The notes: a model not told the origin generated them from the letters alone. DNA of 64,000 bases from Siphlonurus alternatus (GCA_949825025.1 OX463787.1:62001-126000), one strand, 5' to 3'; counted from the stretch's first letter, positions 1 through 10,896 are shown. Numbers and translations are program-made.

Positions 1-74
1 ATCATATTACTTTCAATGAAAATCTAAATTCCTCCTGCCTTGTAAAATGTAATTAAAATTTGAAAGTTACTCAC

Positions 75-187
75 CATCTTCACCTGGTGGTGATCAAAGA
101 ATTTCCAGTTTGGAGCCGGCACGGCCAGCTCTGAGAAGACGTTTTGCAGCAGTCGAGCAATCAGCTCACGCACTTGGAGTGGCCGAT
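75..187 (-). CDS. Unassigned exon-like segment (RPLQVRELIARLLQNVF...)
   Basis: The acceptor is tgatgttgacag before 187 and a strong donor gtgagt follows 75. The open frame across the segment reads RPLQVRELIARLLQNVFSEL and then PAPNWKFFDHHQVKM. GC content is clearly above the flanks, as for the WDR62 exons. It does not continue the WDR62 protein: read in phase 0 from the previous exon it reaches TGA after eight codons, and the open frame requires a two-base phase that the preceding exon does not provide. It may belong to another gene, or to an exon whose partner has been lost. I do not recognise the protein. Confidence 0.4.
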
Positions 188-591
188 CTGTCAACATCAA
201 AAACTTTCTTTCAGCGCTTGAATACAATGAGGTGTTGCTAATAATAGCAGCACACAAATCTGTTTGAGAAAAAGACGCTACCTTCTTAACATAAAACAGC
301 AAAAATTGAATTAAAATTGAACATTTCTGTAACTACAGTAAAAACTCATTATTACGTAACTTGTTGTTAGGTAAAACTTGTTATTGAATGAAGAATATTG
401 TGGTCATAATTAGCATATTAGAAGGTCATATTACAACTACGTTGATAATATCAAGTTTTTTATTGCAGAAATGAATAGAGGGCATCAAATTATGACACTC
501 TAAATTATTCAGAGGTCAAAAAGCATTGCTAAAAAGTTTCTAGGTTGGGTTTACACCCACACCCCTTTTTCAAGTCCTATCATTTTATTAA

Positions 592-945
592 GGGGAAAGT
601 AAAACAAGAAAAGAAAAATCCCACCCATGAAAATTATGAAAAAAAATTAAAATGTTCTCCTTTACATCCCCTATCAGTAGCTATAAAAATATCAGGTATA
701 CAAATTCGAGCTGGTTTTTGAGTTATGAATTTTTAAAGTTGATTATTTTAACATGCTGTATATAGAGAATTCGAACTTCCATGTTAAAGAAGTCAACTTT
801 AAAAATTAATAAATTGAAAACTAGCTCAAATTTGTATACCTGATATTTTAGCTACTGATAAGAGATGTAGAGGAGAACTTTTTAAATTTTTTTCATAATT
901 TTCATGTGAGGGATTTTTTTTAACATTGGGCGTGTTACCTGACCC
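592..945. mobile_element. TTAA-flanked fold-back element, W1 intron
   Basis: Flanked by TTAA at 588-591 and 946-949. The two halves are reverse complements around a short centre (ttctcctttacatcccctat against gagatgtagaggagaa, and atcaggtatacaaattcgag against its complement). The ends are weak (GGGGAAAGTAA against GGGTCAGGTAA). No coding capacity. Confidence 0.7.
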
Positions 946-1186
946 TTAAAGAAGTGATTTACTGTACTTTCAATATGTTAATTATATAAAAAATAGTTCC
1001 TGGGCTCTAAACAATTAGGAAAAAATCAAAGTAGCATAAACTCATCATTTCTGCAATAAAAATTTCCATGCAAGTTGTTCATTGTTTACTGAGCAAATTT
1101 GGGCAAGGAACATAAAATTTTAACTTTTCTTAAGTACAGTATTGTAGTTATTCAAAAATAAAAATCAACATTTACAAAGAAATATT

Positions 1187-1352
1187 GGGGGGCATTCACA
1201 AAGCACTTTAACCCCCACTTCAGCCTTAATTTTTATCCCTGGTGCTAAACCAGTTGCTTAACTTGTTTAGCCTATGGATTAACACCATTTTCAGCACCAG
1301 GGATAAAAATCGAGGCTAAAGTGGGGGTTAAAGTGTTTTATGAATATCCCCC
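1187..1352. mobile_element. 166-bp palindromic MITE with 3-bp ATT duplication
   Basis: The ends are GGGGGGCATTCACAAAGC and its near complement at 1330-1352, with inner arms TTTTTATCCCTGGTGCT and AGCACCAGGGATAAAAA. ATT flanks both sides (1184-1186, 1353-1355). There is no open frame. The end type resembles Harbinger/ISL2EU-like MITEs, but the class is inferred. Confidence 0.7.
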
Positions 1353-1451
1353 ATTGAAACTAACTACCGGTATTTAGTGGAGACTTGATAGAGGAATTAA
1401 TTCTCAATCATCAGAGATTTTGTCAGTAAAACCATGGCAAGTTCTGCTCAC

Positions 1452-1595
1452 CTGAGCTCCGGGCTGCAGTTGTCTGAAGATGATTGACTTGTCGGCTCCA
1501 CAGGACGCCATGCCGAGCTGGTTGTGTTGGGTGAGGAATTTCACCGCCGTGATCGAAGAGCTGTGATCATCGAGCGTCTGCAGGAAATTGTAGTC
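1452..1595 (-). CDS. Wdr62: WDR62 exon: [20 protein letters not shown]...
   Basis: 144 bp, 48 residues, acceptor gtttttctcgcag, donor gtgagc. It ends [18 protein letters not shown]. This is the most 3' recognised exon of the copy. The family continues with further propeller blades that are not visible toward position 1. Confidence 0.9.
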
Positions 1596-4500
1596 CTGCG
1601 AGAAAAACGGGGGGTCAGATTGTTGTCAATGTACCTCAGTAGCCAGTCCAATGGAACCAGCTCGTTGTCAGGAGTCTATATTGAACTGGCTACTGAACCT
1701 TCTATGATGACTCTTTCTTTGTTATTTATGTTAACAATTGACATAGAAGATTCAGCAGCCAGTCCAATATGGAACCAGCTCGTCTTCAGGAGTCCATAGA
1801 ATTGGCTACTGAACATCCTACTACGACTCCTTCCTTGTAAAATGGACTCACCTGGTCTACATTGAAGACATGGATAAGCCTGTCCCTGGAGGCGGATGCC
1901 AGCAGTCGCTGACCGGACTCTGGTAGTGAGTACTCCAGACAAAGCACCTCTGCGTCGTGGGCCTCTATCCGACACACCTGTGTGAGAAATGAGAATTAGA
2001 CTTCAAACCTTAGTTTTAAAAATAGTTCAGATAGTACATCAGCTGATTCGAACTTCAGAAGATGTCAATAAAAAACAGCTGATAGAATGGTAGCCAATAC
2101 GAAAAATAAATCATAGAATTGTAACATTTTCTAATATTTTTTAATCATTTTTTGTAAAAATTGAAATTGTTTTATCACAATGTTCTTTTTCTGCAGCTAT
2201 ATTTAATAACATGAGACTGTCTGCTTCAAAAAGTCTCTTTGACTTTCTGATAAAGTCTACCGATACCTTTCAGGTATTGTTTTATCAAACAGTCACAATG
2301 TAAGTTATGGAAAAATGTTGTTGTGTCTACTAGCGCCAACAATGTCATTACATTCTCTGCTCTGGTTCTTTAACTGGAATGATTTTTTCTAAAAAAAAAA
2401 ATAACAAATGCGATGCTTGTTGGATAATTATTGATTTTTTTAGACATTTTATTTGTCTAAAAATTAATTTTATCTACATTAATATACCACTTGGTACATT
2501 GTGACCATAAGTTAACATGTAAATCAACAACTGTCCCATGTTTTTTCACTCATAGGACAGACATTACCAACACTACTTTGTTTGCAAACAACGAGCAGAA
2601 GACTTTGGCTTTGTGTCAGTAGTAAATAAAATATTCTAGGCATTTTGACTTTTTTTGTGTATCATGCCATGGAGTCAATTTTTTTTATCATTTAGGTCTT
2701 AAGTTTTCAATGATTTTATAAGCCTATAAAAATGTCTTTTTAGTTTTGGGGGTCTTTAAGGTAGAGATAATACGGATCAGCTGACCCAATGCTAAAGAAA
2801 TCCCATTCATGAAAATTATGAAAAAAAATTCAAATGTTCTCCTCTACATCCCCTATCAGTAGGTAAAATATAAAGTATACAAAAACGAGCTATTTTTCGA
2901 GTTAAAGTTGACTAATTTAAAAATTCATAACTCGAAAACTAGCTCGTTTTTGCACACCTGATATTTTACCTACTGACAGGAGATGTAGAGGACAACATTT
3001 TAAATTTTTTTCATAATTTTCATGAATGGGATTTTTTTTAGCATTGGTTCAGCTGATCCGTGTTATCTCTACCTTAAATATGTAATTAATTAATATTAGG
3101 TTTTTTAGAACCATTCTAACACAATGTCAGTTCTTATTTTAATGCTTCAGAGACAGAAATACACACCTCTTCTATGGATCTCAGTTCGTGGATCCTCACG
3201 TTGCCGGCACGATCACCAGATGCGAGATGCAGACCATTTGGACTGATCCTGATGGCTCGTACACCGTTACGACCGTCATAACTGGAGTCCGGCTTCTCCC
3301 CCGTGGCCGAGATATCGAGGTCTTTCAGGAAGTTCATCTCGGGATCAACGTAAAGCACCTTCAAAAGCTCCTACACAGACAGACAGGTGGGTGTGTTAGT
3401 ACCGGTATTTTACCTATCAATAATTAAGTAATCTCTACTTTACTGCAAATTAAGGATACTAAATATTGATTATGTTAATAATTCTATGATATACAGTAAA
3501 AACTCGTTATTACACAACTTGTTATTAGGAAAAACTCAATTTTGAGTAAAGGAGATTGAGGTACCATAAAAAGTAAATGGCATTGAGGTTATAGGAAAAG
3601 TTCAATATAAGGTAACACAATACTAGATACATGGTAAACTTAATTTCCTAGCTCCCTTGACTTTACGTAATAACAAGTTTTTTAATGTATTTCATGAAAA
3701 AGAAATAAAATTATAGTTGTGAGACAGCTATCATAAATACAATATCAACTTACTACAGTAAGAAACATTAATTTTTTTTATTGTTCATGATTTATAAATT
3801 AGCAAGTCCAACTTCAACTTTCCCTTCAGAATAAAATATTGGGGTATTTGTTAGATTAAAATGAATTATAGATACTACAGTGTACTAAAATTACAAAATC
3901 TTGAATTTTACTTTTGTCAGTTTAAGAAAACATTTCCATTGAAGACAAAGATTTTTTTTTTTTTTTTTTAATTTTTTGCTTAATTAAATAGAATGGCTTC
4001 AATAAAGGGGGTTGGTGGCTGCTTTGGAATTAACAAAATTTGCAAGTTGAACCAGGAAATAAAATACTTTCAGTCCAATATGAGTTAAAAATATAATTAT
4101 CAGATCAGGCTACTAACAAGACATAAAAATTGCATGCATGAGGTCTAGCTTTAATCCTGTCTTAATTTTGTTTATTTTGATTGTTATAATAACTGAAATC
4201 AACAAACTTAAGCCTGGTCTAAAGTTAAACTTCATCTATGCAATAGACCAAGTGTCATTTAGCCTGTGAACTTCTTAAAGTAGAAACTTAAAATTTAATA
4301 CTGCAGACAAACTGCTAGTGAAGGAGAGAATCTCGGAGAGAATCTGGCTTGGCTGAGGGAACTGTAGATATTGATGTGGTAGCGGAAAAATATCCTAACT
4401 CCATTGATAAGCTGAAAAAAAAAGTAGCCTAACTCCATTGATAATAAAAATACAGTTTGGATATTTTTAATAGGCACTCGTATGTAAAAATATCCTAACT

Positions 4501-5516
4501 CCTTTTTTACTTATCAATGGAGTTAAGTTATTTTTTTTTTCAGCTTACCAAAGGAGTTAGGATATTTTTCCACTACCACATTGAAATGTTTCTCCTGGTC
4601 ATGAGAATATTATCCTGGTGTGACTGGGGGAACTCACGTTGCTGTAGATGTTTCTCTGGTAAACAAAGTCAGGAGGCAGATTCTGGTCCATATGCCACAC
4701 TCGGATTGTGTCGTCGCTCGAGCACGTCACGAAACTCCCGGGCGGCATGGCCGGTTCACATCCCTCCGCTAGCTCGGGGTACATTTCAACCCCCCAGATG
4801 CAGGCAGAATGGTACAGGAATGACTGAGACTTGCCGACCTGCAGAGACAATTTTGCTTTTACTAAAAATTCGGCCAAAGAACTGCAAGTGTCAACATAAT
4901 TTAGGCGTTAAATTATTCTGAAAAAAATCAGAGCTTATAGAGAACTAGTTAATTTGATGAAGATTTTTCGATGAGTTTTTTCCCCATGTTAAATTTTACT
5001 AATTCCCAGGATAAAGCCTTAAGGATTATTGTCACTGTGGCAATTATTTTTTTATGGTAAAAATATAAATTTAGATTAAAACAAACTTACTGTTCACTTT
5101 CTGAAGTAAAAAAATCCATTATTTGATCCAGTTATTTAGATATTAATTTTTTAGTTGAAAAACATGCAAATTTGACTAATGGCCGCCAGATTTCCAATAA
5201 TATTCCTGTATATCTTAAAAACTAGATCGATTATTGCTCCATTTTGCTGAATATTTTTTATGTTACAATGTAAGGAAGGTTTACTATAATTTTCAGGGTG
5301 ACAATAAATCCTTAACTCTGACAAAATTCAAATTTTCCCGCCAACTCTCCCTCCTTATGTCTCGTATATCCCACACGTAGAGGCTGTGATCGTTGTAGAC
5401 ACACGTCACCTTCCCGTGGACCTCGTCCAGCGTGATCGCGATGGCGTCAGGGTAGCGTGCCTGGCTCGGAGGGGCTGCCATGTGATTGTGGGCAAACATG
5501 GGGGTTACTTGACTAG
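1452..5516 (-). CDS. Wdr62: WDR62/MAPKBP1-family WD40 protein, five exons, 5'- and 3'-incomplete (copy W1)
   Basis: Exons (minus order) 5516-5317, 4838-4638, 3370-3167, 1977-1852 and 1595-1452 join in phase and encode about 290 residues with no stop codon. The family comprises WD40-propeller scaffolds that bind JNK-pathway kinases and act at spindle poles and centrosomes. Diagnostic strings are [135 protein letters not shown] and [11 protein letters not shown]. Their order matches the middle of the WDR62 propeller region as I know it from insects and vertebrates. The N-terminal blades, the C-terminal blades and the long C-terminal tail are absent. The next expected exon is not found toward position 1, and nothing of the gene is seen between 5520 and the U1 repeats. 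It could be a fragment of a live gene running out of the window or a duplicated partial gene. The first exon's donor is irregular. Confidence 0.85.
1637..1811. repeat. Two tandem CAGTAGCCAGT hairpin modules in a WDR62 intron
   Basis: Two modules (1637-1695 and 1753-1811) each consist of a left arm CAGTAGCCAGTCCAATGG, a conserved loop AACCAGCTCGT..TCAGGAGT and a right arm complementary to the left. They are separated by a 57-bp spacer. The same module, also in pairs, lies next to the decayed WDR62 exon in units U1, U2 and U3. Confidence 0.7.
1852..1977 (-). CDS. Wdr62: WDR62 exon: [17 protein letters not shown]...HVFNVDQ
   Basis: 126 bp, 42 residues, acceptor ctcacacag, donor gtgagt. [14 protein letters not shown] and [16 protein letters not shown] are near-invariant in the family. 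Confidence 0.9.
2760..3073. mobile_element. TTAA-flanked fold-back element, GGTAGAGATAA end type
   Basis: TTAA lies at 2756-2759 and 3074-3077. The ends are GGTAGAGATAATACGGATC and its complement with one or two changes. The whole 314 bp folds back on itself through GCTGA..CCAATGCTAAA, ATTCATGAAAATTATGAAA and ACGAGCTA. No open frame. Confidence 0.8.
3167..3370 (-). CDS. Wdr62: WDR62 exon: [14 protein letters not shown]...HELRSIEE
   Basis: 204 bp, 68 residues, phase 0 at both ends. The acceptor is ctgtctgtgtag and the donor gtgtgt. It contains [21 protein letters not shown], a WD-blade signature that matches the family. Confidence 0.9.
3494..3687. mobile_element. 194-bp Tigger/pogo-like MITE with TA duplication
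   Basis: It begins CAGTAAAAACTCGTTATTAC and ends with the near complement (GTAATAACAAGTTTTTTAATG). TA flanks both sides (3492-3493, 3688-3689). Ends of the CAGTARAACCTCG type with a TA target are known from pogo/Tigger elements. Assignment to that superfamily is inference. Confidence 0.65.
3688..4374. other. WDR62 intron, nothing further recognised
   Basis: AT-rich intron sequence including a T-run at about 3952-3969. No exon-like frame or clear repeat was seen between the two MITEs. Confidence 0.6.
4375..4580. mobile_element. 206-bp palindromic MITE with TTGA duplication
   Basis: The ends TGTGGTAGCGGAAAAATATC and GATATTTTTCCACTACCACA are complementary except at one position. The inner arms share CTAACTCC and AGCTGAAAAAAAAA. 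TTGA flanks both sides (4371-4374, 4581-4584). It lies just 3' (in gene sense) of the exon ending at 4638. Confidence 0.75.
4638..4838 (-). CDS. Wdr62: WDR62 exon: [18 protein letters not shown]...RNIYSN
   Basis: 201 bp, phase 0 at both ends, acceptor ttgtctctgcag, donor gtgagt. It encodes 67 residues including the WD blade strand [17 protein letters not shown]. This is one of the most conserved parts of the family. Confidence 0.9.
4839..5316. other. WDR62 intron; source of an inverted copy inside unit U
   Basis: AT-rich, no exon. The stretch of about 5020-5300 (including GACTAATGGCCGCCAGATTTCC and AAGGAAGGTTTACTATAA) reappears in reverse orientation at about 17995-18330 and 48690-49030. Confidence 0.6.
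5317..5516 (-). CDS. Wdr62: WDR62 exon: PDAIAI...VWDIRDIRR segment
   Basis: The acceptor is ...gatccag before 5516. The frame then reads [19 protein letters not shown] followed by the conserved [11 protein letters not shown] and [17 protein letters not shown]. In the family the next residues are VGKS, which is exactly how the following exon starts, so the exon should end at 5350. No GT follows that point: the sequence continues AGG AGG GAG AGT TGG. The nearest in-phase donor is GTTAAG after 5317, which would add eleven residues ([11 protein letters not shown]). I use that end, but it is uncertain. Confidence 0.7.
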
Positions 5517-6179
5517 CTGGATCAGGGTAAAAATAGAAGAATAACTGAGCGTGAAAATGAACCTCATGTAAGTTGTTCATTTTTAAAAATCGAACACAAG
5601 AGATAGTTCCTATTTCTCGCAGTATTCCCAAATTTAGATCATTTTAACGAGATTGGATGATATTTTGGGGCAATTGAAACATTTTGGACATGTATAAATA
5701 TAAAAAGCATTATATTAAATTTGAAATTGTCAAGAATACATTCTTTTTCAAGAAAATCTTTAGCGAGAGCTAAACTGTATGCAATTTTTTTTTTCTGGTC
5801 ATCTGTGATTTTTTTTATCTAATATTTTCCTCTACTTAGCTTAGCATGTGCATGAAAAAATTAATAAATTACAAGGTTTATTGTTCTTTATTTTCAATCA
5901 AGATGTATGAAGTAATATAGGGTTACGTAACAAAATACTCAAAATAAAGATTTTATTTTTTATTTATTTTTTTTTTATATTAAAAGTTGGATGTTTAGCT
6001 TTCCTTCCAGAGAAACATAGGCAATTAAAAAAAATCCATTGTATTAGTTAATATTAGCTGTAAAACAAATAAATGTTGCAGCTTTCAATTTTCCAATGAA
6101 ACAAATATAGATTTGAATTTCCATCCCACCATGATACATTGTACCATGAATTATTGCAAATAATTTACGAGTTAAAATA

Positions 6180-6560
6180 AATGAAATTTTGGGATTATAT
6201 AGCACTAATTGAGTTCTTTTAATTTCACTTAATTTTTGAATCCTTGCAGCAAAACTTGCAGGTTTGGGGAGGAGGGGAGCGCTGCTCTCATGTGTTTCAT
6301 GTTATTTGAAATTGAAGATACTGAGCTGGAGCAAAACTTTTTACGGTACTAATTAGCACTAATCGAGCACTAATTATTGCACCCAAAATTGGAATTATAT
6401 AGTACTGTAAGTGGGGGGGCTGCCTTGAAGTGGGCCCATCATTCAAATTTGATTTGAACTTGTGTTTAGAGGAGGGCTGATGTGTGTCATACGGCATTAA
6501 TTAGCACTAATTGAGCACTTATTACTGCACCTAATTTTGGAATTAGTGCTGAAAGTTGGG
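6180..6560. repeat. Short tandem repeat of a GCACTAATT-rich module, about 150 bp apart
   Basis: ACTAATTAGCACTAATCGAGCAC near 6350 recurs near 6501 as ATTAATTAGCACTAATTGAGCAC, each followed by a TTATT-CTGCACC / AATTTTGGAATTA block and a G-run, with a shorter relative near 6200. It is present again near 19350-19710 and 37240-37610. Confidence 0.55.
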
Positions 6561-6737
6561 GGGCTCACTTCACGTACATTAGAGAGTGTTCTCCCGATTT
6601 AATTATATAAATTTTTTGTGTAGATTAAAGTAATGAAAAGCTAGGTGTGGGTAATAGATAATTTTTTTTTTTTTTTTTTTTTTTTTCAATTTACAGGACC
6701 TTGAGTTACGTCATGATGTCAACCCTTTTATGGTTAA

Positions 6738-7067
6738 GGTAACACGCCTAATATTAAAAAAAAAAAAAAAAAAATGAAACACCTGAAAATTAGATAATGT
6801 TCTCCTTTACATCAGTAGCTAAAATATCAGGTATATTATACAAATTCGAGCTAGTTTTGGAGTTATGAATTTTTAAAATTGACATTTTTAAAATTAAAAC
6901 CATGGAAAAATATGGAATTTCTATGTTAATTTAGTCAAATTAGCTCGAATTTGTACACCTGATATTTTATTTACTGATAGGGGATGAAGAGGAGAACATA
7001 TTATTTAGTTTTTTCATCATTTTCATGCGAGGTATTTTTTTTTTAACATTGGGCGTATTATTTTCTC
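6738..7067. mobile_element. TTAA-flanked fold-back element, GGTAACACGCC end type (U1)
   Basis: TTAA at 6734-6737 and 7068-7071. Left end GGTAACACGCCTAATATT; right end complement AGAGAAAATACGCCCAATG. The inner arms CAAATTCGAGCTAG and CTAGCTCGAATTTG-like sequence fold back. It is at the same site in U2, U3 and U5, so it is older than those duplications. Confidence 0.7.
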
Positions 7068-7071
7068 TTAA

Positions 7072-8587
7072 ACGTAAAAAATCTTTGAAATGGCATTATA
7101 CAAAACACTGTGATTTCATAGTCGTAAAAATAGTAAACACACAAGCAAGAAAGATACATAGGAAGAAATGGAAAAACTTCATATGATGTGACAGTGTCCT
7201 TCCCCTTGATTTAAATAATGTCAAAAATTATTAAGAAAGTGACAAAAAATAACCCAATGTCCTCTACTCAAATTTGTAATGCAACATTTCAAACAGTGGA
7301 AATTACTGCAATTGAAAATAAAGAATTTTATACAATTAAAAGCGCACATTATACATTATTAAAAACTCTCATTATGCAACCTGTTGTTAGGTAAAATTCA
7401 ATATTGTTTTAAGGAGATCGCGGTCCCGACAAAAAGAACATTGCGTGGGACAGGAAAAACTAGGTACAGTACAAGATAATAACTTTTTCGTCCCTCGGAA
7501 TCTGAAGTCCTCGATATAACGTAAAAATCCAATTTTTAAGGGGAAAAATAAAAGTACGCAACGCGAGAAAATAAAGATTACGATTTTGGCGAGGAAGAAT
7601 TAAATTTATTAAATAGATGGCATATTTTATTGAAGTCACACGCGGTAATTCAAGATGACGTAGAAATGTAAGAAATATATTATATATCATATATAAAAAA
7701 ATAATGAGGCAAAAATCTTATGCTACATATTTTAGCCTGCAACTCCAAAATATATATAACACAGCAAATCACGAAATTTTACACGACGAAAGTCAATAAT
7801 TAAAGTTCTCAAATGAGAACTAATAACATAATAAAACGAAAAATAAAACACAAAACTTCGTTTTAATACTGAAAAAATATGCAATTTACAAACTTTTTTT
7901 ATAAATGGAAAAACATTGAAAGCCATAACAGTCAAACAGGGCATCTGCATCAAACTGGTCAAATGGGACTTTGAAACTAGAAATTGCTTGATGTTGTACG
8001 TGTTGTACGTATCGTTAAAAAAAAAAGGTTATAAATATAAAAAATATATTCAAAATTATAATAAAAATATTATAAAATTAAAAACATGAACAATAACAAT
8101 TCACTTACCACAGTTTTTATTGCCTACGCACAGACAGCCATATATGTTTTGCACTCCAATTAAAAAAAACAAAAAAAAACAATTCGCTATAATACAGTAC
8201 ATTAACCAAATGAAATAATTTAACTTGCACTTCAGTTATAAAGACAAGTAAATATATGACAAATTTACGACGAAATAAAACGATGTTTTCATGATCCTTG
8301 CTGGCGACCAAATGACACAGCAGTGAGTCACAGGAAGTGATATCGTTTTTCAGAATAGACCGCGGTCAGCCATACACCCACTACTATACTACACTGTATA
8401 AGTGACATTCCTAATCCTAACGCCCTCAGACACAAACTGGCAAATCTATCGAACTAATTATCGTTGTTTATTTTACGAGAAACGATCACAATTATTCTTT
8501 GATATACAGGAATTACGATGGAATTATTTAAGGAATTATACGTTCCGAATTGAAATTACACCTTTTTTTTTCTAAATATATATATAT
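7072..8587. other. Non-coding U segment with Tigger-like remnant and a possible leader exon
   Basis: About 7360-7540 contains CATTATGCAACCTGTTGTTAGG and CCTCGATATAACGTAAAAA, similar to the ends of the 3494 element. On the minus strand a good donor (GTG then GTAAGTGAA) lies at about 8110, downstream of an AT-rich stretch, so an untranslated first exon is conceivable. Short minus-strand frames (7460-7690, 7732-7962, 8117-8311) have no recognisable domain, and U5 carries substitutions and indels in them. Confidence 0.4.
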
Positions 8588-9154
8588 CAGGGGCGGCTCG
8601 TGACCCTTTTCTCTGGGGGTGCTGTCCGACATGGGACCAGCAGAACATCAAGGGGGGGTTTGGGGGGCGGAGCCCCCCAATGGCCCGCCGCAGGCGCGAT
8701 TTTTTTAAGGACACGCCCCTTTTATGGGTAAAATTATATGACAAAATCATATAATTATATAATAATACTCCCAACAAAGAAGCAGAAATTATATAAAAAC
8801 AAAAAATTAATCATTTTATTTATAATTTGTTATGACACGCACTTAATTATGCAAGCGTATATGACCCTTTTGAAATCGTGATTTAATGTTTCAAACTTAA
8901 TAGATATAATTTCCAATTTTTAATTATTTTTTTAATTCATAAGTCTTCACGTGTGTGGTAAGAAAAATATATAAAATATTGTTTTTAGCCTTTTTTTTTT
9001 TTTAATAACATAGTGTCAACCAAACTGCATTGTTAATATGTTAGTCTGTTTTTTTAATAAATATAATAAATAAATGATGAAACCTGAATGTCTGGTATAA
9101 TTTTTACGCGATGTATATTATGAATCATGAAAATGTAATGCATACTTTTTTTAA

Positions 9155-9515
9155 GGTAGAGATAACACGCTTATTTTAATAAAAATCCCATTCATGAAAA
9201 TTATAACAATAAAATGTTCTCCCCTACATCCCCTATCAGTAGCTAAAATATCAGATACAAATTCGAGCTAGTTTTCGAGTTATTAATTTTTAAAGTTGGC
9301 CAATTTTGCATGGAAGTTCCATTTCTCAATCTCCATGTCAAATTAGTCAAATTCAGAAATTAATAACTCGAAAACAGCTCATTTTCGCAAACCTGATATT
9401 TTAGCTACTGCATGATAGGGGATATAGAGGAGAAAATTTTATTTTTTTTTTTTTCATAATTTTCATAAATGGGATTTTTTTAACATTGGGTCACCTGATC
9501 CGTGTTATCTCTACC
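9155..9515. mobile_element. TTAA-flanked fold-back nested in the hAT-like element (U1)
   Basis: TTAA at 9151-9154 and 9516-9519. The ends GGTAGAGATAACACGC and GTGTTATCTCTACC place it in the same family as 2760-3073. The interior has the family core (ATCAG.TACAAATTCGAGC, TTTCGAGTTATTAATTT). Confidence 0.8.
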
Positions 9516-10540
9516 TTAACAGGATTATGATTATTTTTTCTTAAATAAATAAATACTAATAATAATGAAATAATGTTTGATAATGCAATTTTTTCTTATA
9601 AAAATTTCATTTGTTATTTTTTTATTAAATTTTGTCTTTAAAAATTTATATTAGATTCTGGTTGTCGCCTAATTTTGTACAAATTATATATTCTATGATC
9701 GATTTATTTGATGTTCAGTTCTGATGGGTGATTACGACACGTCAGTATAATTGGCTTGACCGCACATATGAGAGACCTCTCGAGCGGTATGACAGATCAA
9801 ATAAGATCCCAATTTTTTATTATTGTTTTATTTTTTAATCTTTTTTTTTAGCCATGCAATATTTCTTTGATTGCTCACGCATATTTGCTGCTAAATAATG
9901 TACTGCCGGTACACGCAAAACCGGGAAAATAAGCTATTTTTCTCATGGAGTAATTAACGTTTTTTCTTATATTTTGTACTCACTCGTACACTTTTACAAC
10001 TTGTTTTTGTTTTATTTTTATGTTTGAATTTTCACATTAATGGTATAAAATGCTTTAGTGAATAATTAATAAATCTAGCTCCCATGTATATATATCGACT
10101 TGTTCCTGGTAAACTTATAATAATGCATGGTCGCGATTCACGAACGAATTATGTTATCCAGATTTCTCAATTAATTCGATCGACGTTTATTATAGTGTCA
10201 TCGAGTTAGACTGGCGCTAACTGCGTGGTTATAAGTTAAGAATCCAGCTGTTTTTGCCGTTGTTCGAACGTGAGATCCCACGATTGTTTACATGCATGCC
10301 ATGCATGCACCACTTAATTTTCAAAAGACATCAAGTATTGGTTCTTTTGGTACAGACATATTTTTTATTAAAGTAAAATAAAAGTGCTGGTCTCCATTTC
10401 TTAGATGCTTCAATATATTTAGTCAATCTATGTTAGTATATTCACTGATGAATGTAATTAAAATTTTGTTAATCTGCTCAATGAAACCATATTACAGGAA
10501 ATGTCTTGGAAGTGTTCAAATTATTCCCGCATGTCAAATA

Positions 10541-10580
10541 CCGCAAGCTCATTGGTTCTGTTGAACCAATGAGCTTGCGG
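10541..10580. repeat. Perfect 18-bp inverted repeat, 4-base loop
   Basis: CCGCAAGCTCATTGGTTC, loop TGTT, then the exact complement. It lies near the right end of the hAT-like element in a GC-richer stretch. A second identical copy is at 41583-41622. Confidence 0.85.
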
Positions 10581-10893
10581 GTACTGCCGACAGCACAGTC
10601 CCCGAGCGCTCCAAAATCACACGGCTTGGGTGGGTGTTGAAGAGGAGGAGAATGAGGGAGGGAGCACTGCATTCGGTACTGCTAGTAGTGGCAGTACCCT
10701 CCGCTAGACAGCGCTGAGGAAGTAAATTTACGCGGCAGCGGCAAAATTTTGATGAATTGAAATGTTAGAACTGATAAAAATTTGCTGGAAAGTTCAGAAA
10801 AATTATAGGATTATTTGATATTTCTAATTGTGTGTTTGTTCCCAAAATTTCTGGGGGGGCTGCAGTACCGCAGTACTATAGTACGAGCCGCCC

Positions 10894-10896
<3 letters not shown>

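Larger units (their letters stand above)
188..1451. other. Intron or intergenic sequence with nested palindromic elements (W1)
   Basis: No coding signal is seen. It holds a fragment related to the Tigger/pogo-like repeat (about 344-400), a fold-back repeat with arms at about 460-545 and 1035-1085, a TTAA-flanked element nested inside that, and a 166-bp palindromic element at 1187-1352. The same content recurs at 31237-32500. Confidence 0.7.
8588..10896. mobile_element. 2309-bp non-autonomous element with hAT-like ends, inserted in a TA microsatellite (U1)
   Basis: It begins CAGGGGCGGCTCGTGAC and ends GTACGAGCCGCCCCTG; the outer 13 bases are perfectly complementary. It is flanked by ATATATAT on both sides, which is compatible with an 8-bp duplication but not decisive inside (TA)n. 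U2 and U5 have only the microsatellite at this position. The interior has no transposase frame. It carries a TTAA fold-back (9155-9515) and a perfect 18-bp hairpin (10541-10580). CAGGGGCGG ends with 8-bp duplications are common in hAT elements; the superfamily is inferred. Confidence 0.75.

Noticed and set aside
4517..4921. 134-codon plus-strand frame
   Set aside because: It lies antisense to the WDR62 exon at 4638-4838 and to a MITE; openness is a side effect of the exon's composition. Same at 35566-35970.
7460..7962. Two 76-codon minus-strand frames repeated in several units
   Set aside because: Hydrophobic, AT-driven composition, partly from a Tigger-like remnant. Changes in U5 are not those of a constrained protein.
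8117..8311. A protein-coding first exon on the minus strand
   Set aside because: Only a donor-like GTAAGT is convincing; the frame is low-complexity Phe/Val-rich and has no downstream partner exon. Mentioned only as a possible leader.
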